Source: WLWS01 sp965243105 (GTDB taxonomy: Bacteria > Pseudomonadota > Gammaproteobacteria > Eutrophobiales > Eutrophobiaceae). Taken from it: a DNA stretch of 64,000 nucleotides. The position numbers were made by a program, and so were the translations under genes. The notes beneath the pieces are model-generated. The model had not been told where the DNA came from. It was given only the letters and a program-made list of their open reading frames with translations, and did no database searches. Shown in pieces: positions 34,310 to 43,443 of the stretch. The first letter of the stretch is position 1; each line of letters begins with the position of its first letter. The DNA lies in the NCBI GenBank assembly GCA_965243105.1, contig CBDEUC010000003.1, positions 1 to 64,000 on the forward strand. The letters are read 5' to 3'.

Positions 34310-35557
34310 TTAGCGGAATACGTAACGTAAATAAACGTTGCTTGTACTCACCGGTTTGCCGTTTTCGAAGCGGGGCCGATAACGGGTTGCCGCCACCGCG
34401 TGCCTGCCCCGGGTCATCAGCGACTTGTCATTACCGGGGTGGGTGTCAGTGATTCGAATATCCCGCGGCCAACCATTACCCGGCACCTCGAAAAAAGCAT
34501 CAACGTAACTATTTTCAGCAGGCACTTCCATGTCATGGCCCGCGGCAAAAAATGGTTCAACAGGTCTTGGCTCACCAAAAATCTCGTCTATATCATTTGC
34601 ATCAGCACCGAACTCCAGCAGTGACTCGTAGGCGCTGCGGTAATTTTTCATTGCATTCCATTTCCTGTTAAGTGACAGGTAATAATCCCCCTGGTCGGCC
34701 AGCGCCCTGGCGTATTCGTTAACTGATGCTGGAAGTTCCTGTTTGCGCAAATCAATAATCTTTTGCAGTGCCCGCCTGCCCTTGTAGAACGACTGGTGAA
34801 AATAGTAGTCACGAACCGCGACTTCATTCATGTACGGCGTGGCACGCTTGTTTGGAATCATCGCCTCGCGGATTTCCCGGTGGGATGTCTTGAAAACATC
34901 GCTAACATCGCTGGCAATATAGTAATTGATAGTCGCGGTTGCCTGCAGCGTACTGATGGCCCTGGGTGACAGTTCTCCATACTGCGCTTCGAGCAATGCC
35001 AGTATTTCATCAAACAGGTCATCGGCCCTGACCATGTAGTCAAGCGCTTCACCACCGCTATGCAGGTTATATGCACGCATATACCATTTACCCACACGTT
35101 CAATCATCGACAAAAGCCGATCGTCACTCGCCTGGTAATTCCGCCGATGCAGCCAGAGCATGTAATGCAGGCGAGAGCCGAGATTTTTCCAGTCATTGAT
35201 TGCGGAATAGGATTCCAGCATGGATTCTACAATGGCTAGCTGCTCATCATTATGCACTCCCTTGTTTACCTTGCTGTTGTGAAGTGCTCGTTCAAAAGAT
35301 TCAAGGGCAGCAAGATGGTCCTGTTTTTCCTGCTGTAATTGCCCCATGCGATAAAACAGTGGCTGCAGATCGGTAAAGTATGCGCCATGCTCTGCCTCCA
35401 GCTGGCCAATCCGCGCGCGAAGATCCTGTAATTCACCCTGTCCTGTTGAACGTCCAGTCGGCTCCCCGCTATCGAGATTGGCCTGGGCCATGGCAGTCGA
35501 TACTGCATGAAGGAGAATCACCAGCAGTGCGGCAGGTATAAATGTTGTTTTATCCAT
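34310..35557 (-). CDS. TPR-like exported protein with TonB C-terminal-like domain
   Basis: A signal peptide (residues 1-25, ending AMAQA) is followed by helical repeats that read like tetratricopeptides (LFYRMGQLQQEKQDHLAALE, ALADQGDYYLSLNRKWNAMK). The last ~70 residues match the TonB C-terminal pattern: GWPRDIRITDTHPG, then ATRYRPRFENGKPVST and a final beta strand ending YVFR. No N-terminal proline-rich linker, so it is probably not a classical energy transducer; related proteins with TPR plus TonB-like tail are of unknown function. Lies just downstream (5 bases) of the AddA-like gene. Confidence 0.75.
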   Translation of the reverse strand: MDKTTFIPAALLVILLHAVSTAMAQANLDSGEPTGRSTGQGELQDLRARIGQLEAEHGAYFTDLQPLFYRMGQLQQEKQDHLAALESFERALHNSKVNKGVHNDEQLAIVESMLESYSAINDWKNLGSRLHYMLWLHRRNYQASDDRLLSMIERVGKWYMRAYNLHSGGEALDYMVRADDLFDEILALLEAQYGELSPRAISTLQATATINYYIASDVSDVFKTSHREIREAMIPNKRATPYMNEVAVRDYYFHQSFYKGRRALQKIIDLRKQELPASVNEYARALADQGDYYLSLNRKWNAMKNYRSAYESLLEFGADANDIDEIFGEPRPVEPFFAAGHDMEVPAENSYVDAFFEVPGNGWPRDIRITDTHPGNDKSLMTRGRHAVAATRYRPRFENGKPVSTSNVYLRYVFR

Positions 35558-35562
35558 TCAGG

Positions 35563-38500
35563 TTAATCCTTCGGCGCCCACTCTCTCCACCCTTTCATCA
35601 ACGGAAAATATAGTCCCAGCCTGACCGGTCTATTTTCCAGGGCACGCACCAGGTGCCCATATTTTTCCAGCTGCTCACTGTAACGTGATTGTTGCTGGTC
35701 GAGGAAATACTCAACATCCCCGCCTTCATGCCGCGAGGACTTGTAATCTACCACCCAGCAAATACCGTCTCCATCAATAAAGGTTCTGTCCAGTATGACA
35801 TTGACCACTTTTCCCCGGTATATACCGCTTAGCGCATACTCATTCCTGGCTTTCCCGTGCCCAGCCGACAGTATCCACCGGGCTTTTTCATCTTCAAGCA
35901 TGTTAGTCATAGCCAGCTCCACCTGCTTGACGGCATTTTCCAGCTCATCCGCTGGAACGCCAAGCGTGGTTAACTGGCGTTCATAAAACTTCCGCTGCGT
36001 CCTGATTGTGGCAGCGCTCACGCTGGAAAGTTCCTGTCCTGCCAACCACTGTATCGCCCGGTGTACCACTGTGCCAGTGTGCCTGATAGTTTCCCCGGCC
36101 CAGTCAAATTCGATATCCGCCCGCCCCGGCTCACTATCCTGCTTTTCGTGCTGCATGGAAGCAATGGGTGAAGGTCTTCGCCAGTCGCCATCAAGACGAT
36201 ACAGGTTTGTCCCGGGAGGGCTTGTGCCAGCCTCACTTGCCAGGACCCCCTGCTGTGCCCTTGCTGGCGAGACGACTACTTCTTCCCTGATAACCGGCCA
36301 GAGTTGCGCCAGTAAACTGTCGCTGGCGGGTGCCCTGGCAACGGGGTCATGTGAATCATCGCTCGACTCGAGTCCAGCAAGGAGATGAAGGTATTTTTTC
36401 GCGCGTGTTGCCGCCACGTAAAGTAAGCGGCCCAGTTCATAATGCTGTTTTTGCTTTTCCAGATACCGCAGGTAATTATAAATCAGTGACTCAGCCTGGC
36501 GCGGTGCCTTGATTGGTGCCAGTAATAGATCCTGGCCCGTGCTGCGGGGTATCTCCATCCACATTAACAGGCTACTCGGATCGTTAGCGCTGCCACGCGC
36601 CAGGCCCGGAAGGATGACCGTGTCAAACTCCAGCCCCTTGGACTTGTGAATGGTCATTACCTGGACTGGTGCCTCGGTATTTACCGCCGGTTTGGCAAAC
36701 AGTGACGCGACCTGTTCGAGAAAGAACTCTCTCCTGCCAAGGCTTCCACCCTGGTCAAATTCCGCCAGCAGCTGAAAGTAAACTTCCGCATTCTGCAAAT
36801 CACTTTTTTCCACGACGCAAGCCGGACCACCAAGTGCCAGCCAGGCCGATTCAAGCCATCGATGCAGTGATTTACGGCCACGTGAGGAAAACGCTGAGTC
36901 CAGCACTGACACTAACTGTTGCAGTCGGACCTGCCCATCCTCGCTCAACCTGCTGCGTATGCTGTCATCACGGATCAAGTCCCAGATTTGACGCGTACTG
37001 TCCGCAGCAATTATCTCTATGTCTCTCAACAATAAACCGCACCAGGGCGCCCGCAGCACAGATAACCAGGCAATCCTGTCCGCGTAATGCGTCAGCGCCA
37101 TTGTCAGTCCAAGCAGGTCCTGCACCACGGCGCGCTGCCCCATTTCTTCTATTTCAACCGCCCGGTAATGAAAATTTGATCTTCCCAGCGCCGGAATGAT
37201 GCTTGCCAGGTGGCGCCTGTTTCTCACCAGGATAGCAATGCTCTGTGTTCTATCTTTCTCCAGCGACTTTGCGATGATTTCACACACCCGTTCGGCCTCA
37301 GCATCATAATCTCCACTGGAAAATGCATGAAGTTCAACAGCGTCGCCGGTAGTGCTCTCGTTGTAGGCAGTGGCCGAAGCGTAACCCACTGCCCCCTTGG
37401 CCTCGTCAGCCTGTTGCGGAAGAACCTGTGAAAAAATTCGGTTCACCCATTCAACGATGCCCGCGGAAGAACGGAAATTGACGCTGATAGCAACTGGCAC
37501 AAGCGCTACCTGTGCCAGCCGTTGATTTTCCCAGCAGTTTGTAAAAATACTGACCTCGGCTTCGCGGAAGCGATAGATGGATTGCATCGGGTCACCAACC
37601 AGGAAAAGACTATGTCCGTCTCCATCGGACCAGCCAGCGATTATTCCCTGCAGTAACAGGTACTGGTTGATAGAAATATCCTGGAATTCGTCCACGAGAA
37701 TATGGCGGATTCGATAATCGAGTTGCATGGCAAGATCCGTCGGGGCATCCTCGCTCCCAAGCGCCTCCCTCGCTGCCTCTGTGATACCGCAAAAATCCAT
37801 CTGGTTGTGTTCTGCAAAAAGCACGCGTAAATGGCCCGTGGCGAGCCTGAGCAGCTTATGCAGGGCCTCAAGTACCTGCCACTCGTCATCGCTGTAGTGA
37901 ATATTGGGTAGCAGTTGAATTTCCCGCAAAGCCTGCAGCAGGTCATGGCGTTCAAAGAGCTGTGACAAGAGCCGGGCGAAACGCTCCTTCATCTCTGCCC
38001 GTTCTTCACTGCCTGGACCCCTGCCCGCCGCCGGAAAACCAATATTGGCAGTGGCAATCTTGCGCCAGCCTGCAGACGATGTGAGCAGCAGGCCAGCAAT
38101 GGACTTCCAGGCCTGTAGCGCGTTGATCTCACCCCGTGGCAGCGATTCAGCCTGCACCATCATGAGCAAGCCGGCCTGCAGTGGTGAGTCCTGGATATTT
38201 TCTGCGGCATATCGAATCATTGCCGTCAATTCCGTTTCCAACTCTCCTGTAAACAGTACCCGCGTATCCTTGAGAACATCTTCCACCTGTCGGGCAATGG
38301 CGTCTTCAAGATGCTCCCTTGGATGATCTTCCACGACATGGCGTAACCATTGATCGCGTCTTGCCAGCATGCTGGCGATTAAATCCCGGGTACGCGGTAC
38401 ATCATTATCCATGTGTGCCAGGAGGGTTTTTACCGCATTCGACCAGTCTGAGTTTGAATTGAGCTCCTGCAGAGTATTGGCAGCGGCATTGTTATACATC

Positions 38501-38946
38501 TCGCTGGCATCGCTGAGCGTTTCCGGCTGTGCACCAAATCCGGACAGTAGTGGCATTTGGCGAGTAAGGTAGGCAGTCAGCGAATCAATCGTCTGGATAC
38601 GAAGGCGAGCGGGATTGTCCAGCAGGTTCCAGTTTTTTTGCCTGTCCCTGTCAAGAACTTCGGCCGCAAGTCGCGCGGTAGCATCATTACTTTCACTCCT
38701 GCCTTGAGGCCCTGCTTCGACTTTTTCTATTGCATTTAAAATGCGATTGCGCATTTCCGATGCAGCCTTTCGCGTAAATGTGATGGCTATTATTTCCTCG
38801 GGCGCATCGACCCTTGACAGCATCAGCAGGTATCGCTGGGTCAGCAGTTCTGTCTTACCTGAACCTGCCGGTGCCTGGACGATGAATGACTGGGCAGGAT
38901 CCAGCACAGACCGGCGTTGCTGTTGGTCAATAACTTTCTTCATCAC
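35563..38946 (-). CDS. AddA-like UvrD helicase with C-terminal PD-(D/E)XK nuclease
   Basis: Double-strand break repair helicase-nuclease. Superfamily 1 motifs: Walker A QAPAGSGKTELLTQRY (about 25-40), DEFQD, VGDPMQSIYRFREAEV, VMTIHKSKGLEFDTVIL, LLYVAATRAKKYLHLL. The C-terminus has the RecB-type nuclease signature WVVDYKSSRHEGGDVEYF with Q and Y residues after it (YSEQLEKYG). Length 1127. It overlaps the AddB-like gene by 20 bases. This pair replaces or backs up RecBCD in several gammaproteobacteria. Chi recognition cannot be judged. Confidence 0.9.
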   Translation of the reverse strand: MMKKVIDQQQRRSVLDPAQSFIVQAPAGSGKTELLTQRYLLMLSRVDAPEEIIAITFTRKAASEMRNRILNAIEKVEAGPQGRSESNDATARLAAEVLDRDRQKNWNLLDNPARLRIQTIDSLTAYLTRQMPLLSGFGAQPETLSDASEMYNNAAANTLQELNSNSDWSNAVKTLLAHMDNDVPRTRDLIASMLARRDQWLRHVVEDHPREHLEDAIARQVEDVLKDTRVLFTGELETELTAMIRYAAENIQDSPLQAGLLMMVQAESLPRGEINALQAWKSIAGLLLTSSAGWRKIATANIGFPAAGRGPGSEERAEMKERFARLLSQLFERHDLLQALREIQLLPNIHYSDDEWQVLEALHKLLRLATGHLRVLFAEHNQMDFCGITEAAREALGSEDAPTDLAMQLDYRIRHILVDEFQDISINQYLLLQGIIAGWSDGDGHSLFLVGDPMQSIYRFREAEVSIFTNCWENQRLAQVALVPVAISVNFRSSAGIVEWVNRIFSQVLPQQADEAKGAVGYASATAYNESTTGDAVELHAFSSGDYDAEAERVCEIIAKSLEKDRTQSIAILVRNRRHLASIIPALGRSNFHYRAVEIEEMGQRAVVQDLLGLTMALTHYADRIAWLSVLRAPWCGLLLRDIEIIAADSTRQIWDLIRDDSIRSRLSEDGQVRLQQLVSVLDSAFSSRGRKSLHRWLESAWLALGGPACVVEKSDLQNAEVYFQLLAEFDQGGSLGRREFFLEQVASLFAKPAVNTEAPVQVMTIHKSKGLEFDTVILPGLARGSANDPSSLLMWMEIPRSTGQDLLLAPIKAPRQAESLIYNYLRYLEKQKQHYELGRLLYVAATRAKKYLHLLAGLESSDDSHDPVARAPASDSLLAQLWPVIREEVVVSPARAQQGVLASEAGTSPPGTNLYRLDGDWRRPSPIASMQHEKQDSEPGRADIEFDWAGETIRHTGTVVHRAIQWLAGQELSSVSAATIRTQRKFYERQLTTLGVPADELENAVKQVELAMTNMLEDEKARWILSAGHGKARNEYALSGIYRGKVVNVILDRTFIDGDGICWVVDYKSSRHEGGDVEYFLDQQQSRYSEQLEKYGHLVRALENRPVRLGLYFPLMKGWREWAPKD

Positions 38947-41659
38947 TCAACCTGAACTGCTGCTCTGAAATTCGACAAAAACCATGTAAGTCACAATAGC
39001 GGCATGACATTTCATTCTTTGGATTCACTGCCGCCTCGCCACGGCGAAAATCATCTCCCAGTTCACCCAGCACCTCGCGCCAGTCCCTGGTTACTTCCTC
39101 CCAGGTCTCGTGCTGGACACTCCTGTTGCTATGAAACACTTTTACTCCAGGCAGAATGCCATCATCACCAGCAATTCCACTAAACTTCAATTCTGAGCTT
39201 GTTAGCTTGCCAAACACCATCGCCGCCACCTCCCTGTCCTGGCTAATCACGTACAGCGGCAACTGCGGGTCATCTGGTCTTGATCCAAACCAGGCCGATG
39301 GACTTGCTGCCCCGGTCTTGTAGTCGATCAACACGAGGCGTCCATCTTCAAGCTGGTCTATTCGGTCTACACGGGTATTTATTTCGATACCGGCAAAGGA
39401 AATTTTCTGCTTTTGTTCAAGGCCGACAACCTGGAAGCTATCTCGCTGTTTTTCCAGTTCAAGCCATTCCAGGGCCAGTCGCTTCAATCGACTGCTTTCA
39501 ACCTCTACAAATCCGGGTGTGAGTATATGTGGCCAGAAGCGACGGTACTTCTGCATGACCCGGTGCAGGGAGTTATCTATGAGCGTCTCCCTGGTACTTG
39601 CTGTCATTTCAAGCAATTCACTGTGGCCGGGCACTTGCTCGAAAAGCAGTTGCATGAGTTCATGTACCAGCATACCCCGTTCAGTGGGATTAAGACCGAT
39701 ATCCGCCTCACCCAGGCCATGAGCAAAAAGACGGTGTTTTGCATACGCTCGAAAGGGACAGGCTGCCTGGTCTTTAAACAGCGCACTCCCTCCCCTGGCA
39801 TAGTCGCCTTGTGCCAGCGACGTTCCTTTTGTGTCCGCGAGGTATTCCAGTTTTGACGATGTAAAAAGGAGGTCCCGGTATGAGTCCTGGCAGGGGATCT
39901 CAATCTCCGTATCACCGGCGAAATACTGCCTGAGCGTTGCACTTGGTCTTCGTTGACGATCTGCGTCAAACTCGGCGAAGCTGACCACCACATTGTCAGC
40001 GGAATTCAGCAGGGTTTCGGTCAGTCGCTTTCCCCGCGCGAGGCGCAACTCTGCCGAGGCAAAAGGTAGTGCGTGACGTTTTTGCAGGGCCAGTGGAATG
40101 AAAGGGTTCGCTTCCATCGCAACGGGCCATGCATCTTCATGCATGCCAAGCATCCACATCTGATCAAAGTGCATTCCTGCGGCGGCTCCCGGGCTGAGTA
40201 CCTGTAACCGTGTTTCAGCAGACTCTCCCTGGAAGCTGTAATTTAACGCCAGCTGGGATAGTTGCGATAAAACGCTACCGGCGTCGAGCTTCGCTGTAAC
40301 CATGTCCAGCGAAGAGAACTGCAGCAACATGTCTCGCCAGGCCTCAACAGTCTGGTACTCGAGGCTGTTCAGGCTGCGTTCACCGGGCCAGCCAAAGATT
40401 TCCAGGATACGCTTGATTTTTACGAGCCAGTCTTTCGCGCTGTGCTTGCCGGAAAGATCGGACAACTCCGCCTTAAATGTCGCGAAGCTTTCATGCAGGA
40501 TTTCACATCCACTACTGTGCTCGCGAAAAAACTCCAGCAGCTGAAGGGCCTGTGACAAAGTAAACTGCTTTTGCCCGAAATCCCGCAAGCTCGCATCCAG
40601 TCCATACCGACCACTGCGTTCGTGCGTCGCGCCTTTTATCCATGGCGATAGTAGCAGGCCGCTGATATCTTCCAGGCTTAACTGCGAGTGCAGTAATTGC
40701 AGGACCCTGAAAGCTGCAACAATGACAGGATAGCTATTTAATGGCTGACCCAGCGCAACGCTGTAAGGACGATTTTCGGGATCTTCGTGCATTTGCACGT
40801 TCTCGCTCAGCAGGACATCATCAAGGACATCCATAACGAGGCGTCGGGACTTTATCAAGCCTGGTACGATGATACCGATTGTCCCGTCCGCGCTGGAAGA
40901 AAGAGCAGCTCTTGCCCAGTTTGCGACTGCATTGATTTCTTCAGGCTCATCCGCAAAAGTGATAGTTCCAACACGGGGAGAACTCTTCGGCTTTTCATAA
41001 ACCAGTATCTCGGCTCCCTGCGACCTGAGCAGATCCAGAAATGTAGATTGCTGTGGGAATATCTCATCAAAGCCGACGAGTGCGAACTTCAGGGAATCAC
41101 AGCCCTGTATCCCCTGTAACTGGCTTGCGACCAGGTCCGGGAACCGCGCCTCGTCTATCCAGTGCTTTTCATCACAGGCTTTTAGATAGCGGTCAGCCCA
41201 GTATTGAAAGGCGTAGGCATCCTGGTTGATATAAATGTCATCCGGAAATAACGGAAGCTGCCATTGGTATACCATCTCCCAGGCCTGCATCACCTGCCTT
41301 GCTACGCTTGTTAGCTGCAATAACTGCTGCGAATACTCGGATTCGCGAATTATCCCTGTCCATATACTGACTTGCTGGTGCGCGTTTAAAATATATCTCT
41401 CGTTTTCCCGTTCCGGCACAAGCTGGCGCTGTAAATTTTCCAACCAGCTAGTCCAGGGCATGATCGACGGGCTTTCCCAGGCTTGTTTTCCCTGTGAAAG
41501 TTGCGATTGCGCAAAATGACTGGACAGGTGACGACTTAATCGACTTGTCGGAGTAACCAGGCCGTAACCCTGTTGAATTAATGTCAATATATCCTGCATC
41601 ATGCCTGTCGCTTCAAAGGCCGAAACTATTGGTATCTCCGGCCAGAGGATAATTCGCAA
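38927..41659 (-). CDS. AddB-like PD-(D/E)XK nuclease, probable DNA repair protein (TIGR03623 type)
   Basis: Partner of the AddA-like protein. The N-terminal half is a degenerate helicase (SRLSRHLSSHF in place of a Walker A); the C-terminal nuclease has VLIDYKTGAASPSAWFGSRP with QLPLYVI. Cys in ACPFRAYAKHRL and in MSCRYCDLHGFCR form the four-Cys arrangement of the AddB iron-sulfur nuclease. 910 residues in the longest reading, which starts at TTG 41659; ATG codons at 41602 and 41599 (MMQDILTLIQQ) are likelier starts because the conserved region begins there. Confidence 0.87.
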   Translation of the reverse strand: MRIILWPEIPIVSAFEATGMMQDILTLIQQGYGLVTPTSRLSRHLSSHFAQSQLSQGKQAWESPSIMPWTSWLENLQRQLVPERENERYILNAHQQVSIWTGIIRESEYSQQLLQLTSVARQVMQAWEMVYQWQLPLFPDDIYINQDAYAFQYWADRYLKACDEKHWIDEARFPDLVASQLQGIQGCDSLKFALVGFDEIFPQQSTFLDLLRSQGAEILVYEKPKSSPRVGTITFADEPEEINAVANWARAALSSSADGTIGIIVPGLIKSRRLVMDVLDDVLLSENVQMHEDPENRPYSVALGQPLNSYPVIVAAFRVLQLLHSQLSLEDISGLLLSPWIKGATHERSGRYGLDASLRDFGQKQFTLSQALQLLEFFREHSSGCEILHESFATFKAELSDLSGKHSAKDWLVKIKRILEIFGWPGERSLNSLEYQTVEAWRDMLLQFSSLDMVTAKLDAGSVLSQLSQLALNYSFQGESAETRLQVLSPGAAAGMHFDQMWMLGMHEDAWPVAMEANPFIPLALQKRHALPFASAELRLARGKRLTETLLNSADNVVVSFAEFDADRQRRPSATLRQYFAGDTEIEIPCQDSYRDLLFTSSKLEYLADTKGTSLAQGDYARGGSALFKDQAACPFRAYAKHRLFAHGLGEADIGLNPTERGMLVHELMQLLFEQVPGHSELLEMTASTRETLIDNSLHRVMQKYRRFWPHILTPGFVEVESSRLKRLALEWLELEKQRDSFQVVGLEQKQKISFAGIEINTRVDRIDQLEDGRLVLIDYKTGAASPSAWFGSRPDDPQLPLYVISQDREVAAMVFGKLTSSELKFSGIAGDDGILPGVKVFHSNRSVQHETWEEVTRDWREVLGELGDDFRRGEAAVNPKNEMSCRYCDLHGFCRISEQQFRLSDEESY

Positions 41660-41729
41660 TCACTAGTGGCCATGTGTTAGCCTTGCTCCATTATAAATTA
41701 TCAGTATCTTCCCGGTTTAAGGAAAAATC

Positions 41730-42731
41730 ATGCTCAGCCCTGAAAAAGTCAAACTTGCCGGACAGCAGAGCGGCTGTGTGCAGGTTAAACCCACGCGACC
41801 GGTGTCCAGCATTTTTGACGACGTAAAGTCGGGCCTGTTGAACCTGCCACGCTCCCTGCCACCCAAATACTTCTACGACGAGTATGGGGCCCAGCTTTTT
41901 GAACGAATTTGTGACACAGAGGAATATTATCCCACGCGCACTGAAAATACCCTCTTACATGCCTGTGCCGGTGAAATCATCGAGATTTCGAGCCCGGCAC
42001 ATATCATCGAGCTGGGCGCCGGCAGCTCGAGGAAAACCCGCCGCCTGTTTGATGCCTGTGAAAAAAAGCAGCACGTATGCAGCTATTCTTCGTTCGATGT
42101 TTGCGAACCGATATTGATCCAGTCTGCCGTGGAGCTTGAAAACGAATATCCGTGGCTTACAACAAGGCCCCTGCTTGGGGATTACAACGCGGGCCTGGGT
42201 AACTTGCCGATTGATAATGAAACAAACCTGTTTGTCTTTCTCGGCAGCACTATTGGTAATTTTTCAAATGATGAAATGTTTTCCTTTATCAATGACCTGG
42301 GGAAGACCATGAACAGCGGCGATTATTTCCTGCTGGGTGCAGACCGGGTAAAGGACACGGCCGTTCTCAATGCCGCCTATAACGATGCGCAGGGAATTAC
42401 CGCCAAATTTAACCTGAACCTGTTAAATGTCCTTAACAGGGAAACAGGAAGCAATTTTGAGCTGTCAAACTTTGAACACCGGGCTGAATTTAACACCGCG
42501 GCAAACCAGGTTGAAATGTATCTTGATGTTCTCGGTTCTCAGCTCGTGGAGTTTAAAAAGATGGATCTTGCAACGCAGTTTAACGAAGGTGAATACATCC
42601 TCACCGAGATCAGTCGTAAATTTGAAAAAAATGAGATTGAGGATGTGCTAAGGCAAAGTGGATTTGATATAGCCGAACACTTCGAGGCTGACGACGAGTG
42701 GTTTTCGTTGATCCTTGCCCGTGCCGCCTGA
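41730..42731 (+). CDS. egtD: L-histidine N-alpha-methyltransferase EgtD-like
   Basis: SAM-dependent enzyme that trimethylates histidine to hercynine, the first step to ergothioneine. Family features: LPPKYFYDEYGAQLFERIC, EEYYPTRTENTLL, ELGAGSSRKTRRLFDA (SAM motif I), FLGSTIGNFSNDEM, LLGADRVKDTAVLNAAYND and the C-terminal DEWFSLILARA. Length 333 is normal. No EgtB, EgtC or EgtE lies next to it, so either egtB is elsewhere or hercynine is the end product. Single plus-strand gene flanked by minus-strand genes. Confidence 0.9.
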   Translation: MLSPEKVKLAGQQSGCVQVKPTRPVSSIFDDVKSGLLNLPRSLPPKYFYDEYGAQLFERICDTEEYYPTRTENTLLHACAGEIIEISSPAHIIELGAGSSRKTRRLFDACEKKQHVCSYSSFDVCEPILIQSAVELENEYPWLTTRPLLGDYNAGLGNLPIDNETNLFVFLGSTIGNFSNDEMFSFINDLGKTMNSGDYFLLGADRVKDTAVLNAAYNDAQGITAKFNLNLLNVLNRETGSNFELSNFEHRAEFNTAANQVEMYLDVLGSQLVEFKKMDLATQFNEGEYILTEISRKFEKNEIEDVLRQSGFDIAEHFEADDEWFSLILARAA

Positions 42732-42740
42732 CCCTGGCTG

Positions 42741-43430
42741 CTAGTTGAGCATTTCAAACCTGGCTCCCGCTGCGCGGGATGGCTGGTCGATAAACGGATT
42801 TCGCGAACCCTGTATCTTTTCAATAATATTATTCCTGGCTTTCTCCTGCTTACTTGGCGGGTCCATCTTGTTCCAGATTCGGTACAGTGCCAGGAGGTTC
42901 TTGTCCACAGGAACCCTGTAGGTCGAATGCATGTACAACAGGGCACGTGCAATATTCCCCCGGGCGATGTTACGCGGTTCTACGATGCCGGTTTTCCACT
43001 CAATATCGCAATCTTCAAAACGCCAGTCTTCTCCATTAACCAGGCCATAGTTTGATTCATAACGGTGCGTGATCAGCGTTTGCCATACCGGGTACATGTT
43101 GTGGAGGTCAGCTTCCATGCGTATGAATGTCTCGTTCTCGTTTTCTCGACATTCCATGCGTGAATTGCACCCGGCGTACAGCGCCATCAAGGTCGGTGAG
43201 AATATATGCTCAATTTCAATCGTGCGACCGTTCGAGGTCTTTCTTGTGCCGTTAAACCTGAATCCGCAATACAATGACCAGCCTCCTCCCGGGTACAGTT
43301 TTTTCCAGAAGGTATCAAGCGCGATATCGTCATAGGAAATTGCATCATTGCTGAATATCATGGGACTGGACAGTACCAGGATAACTAACAGCAGGGCACG
43401 CAGAGGTGCCATTGGCTTAACCGTGAACAT
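42741..43430 (-). CDS. endA: endonuclease I (EndA/NucM family), periplasmic
   Basis: Periplasmic or secreted DNase of the His-Me finger class. A signal peptide covers about residues 1-33 (in-frame ATGs at residues 1 and 7). Catalytic region IEIEHIFSPTL contains the general-base His; DLHNMYPVWQTLITHRY holds the metal-binding Asn/His; RNIARGNIARALLYMH is the conserved helical segment. Four Cys suggest disulfides. Lacks the longer insertion of E. coli EndA (235 residues; here 229). Likely scavenges extracellular DNA. Thirteen bases after the AGCS gene on the same strand. Confidence 0.88.
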   Translation of the reverse strand: MFTVKPMAPLRALLLVILVLSSPMIFSNDAISYDDIALDTFWKKLYPGGGWSLYCGFRFNGTRKTSNGRTIEIEHIFSPTLMALYAGCNSRMECRENENETFIRMEADLHNMYPVWQTLITHRYESNYGLVNGEDWRFEDCDIEWKTGIVEPRNIARGNIARALLYMHSTYRVPVDKNLLALYRIWNKMDPPSKQEKARNNIIEKIQGSRNPFIDQPSRAAGARFEMLN

Positions 43431-43443
43431 TGAAAAAACTTAC

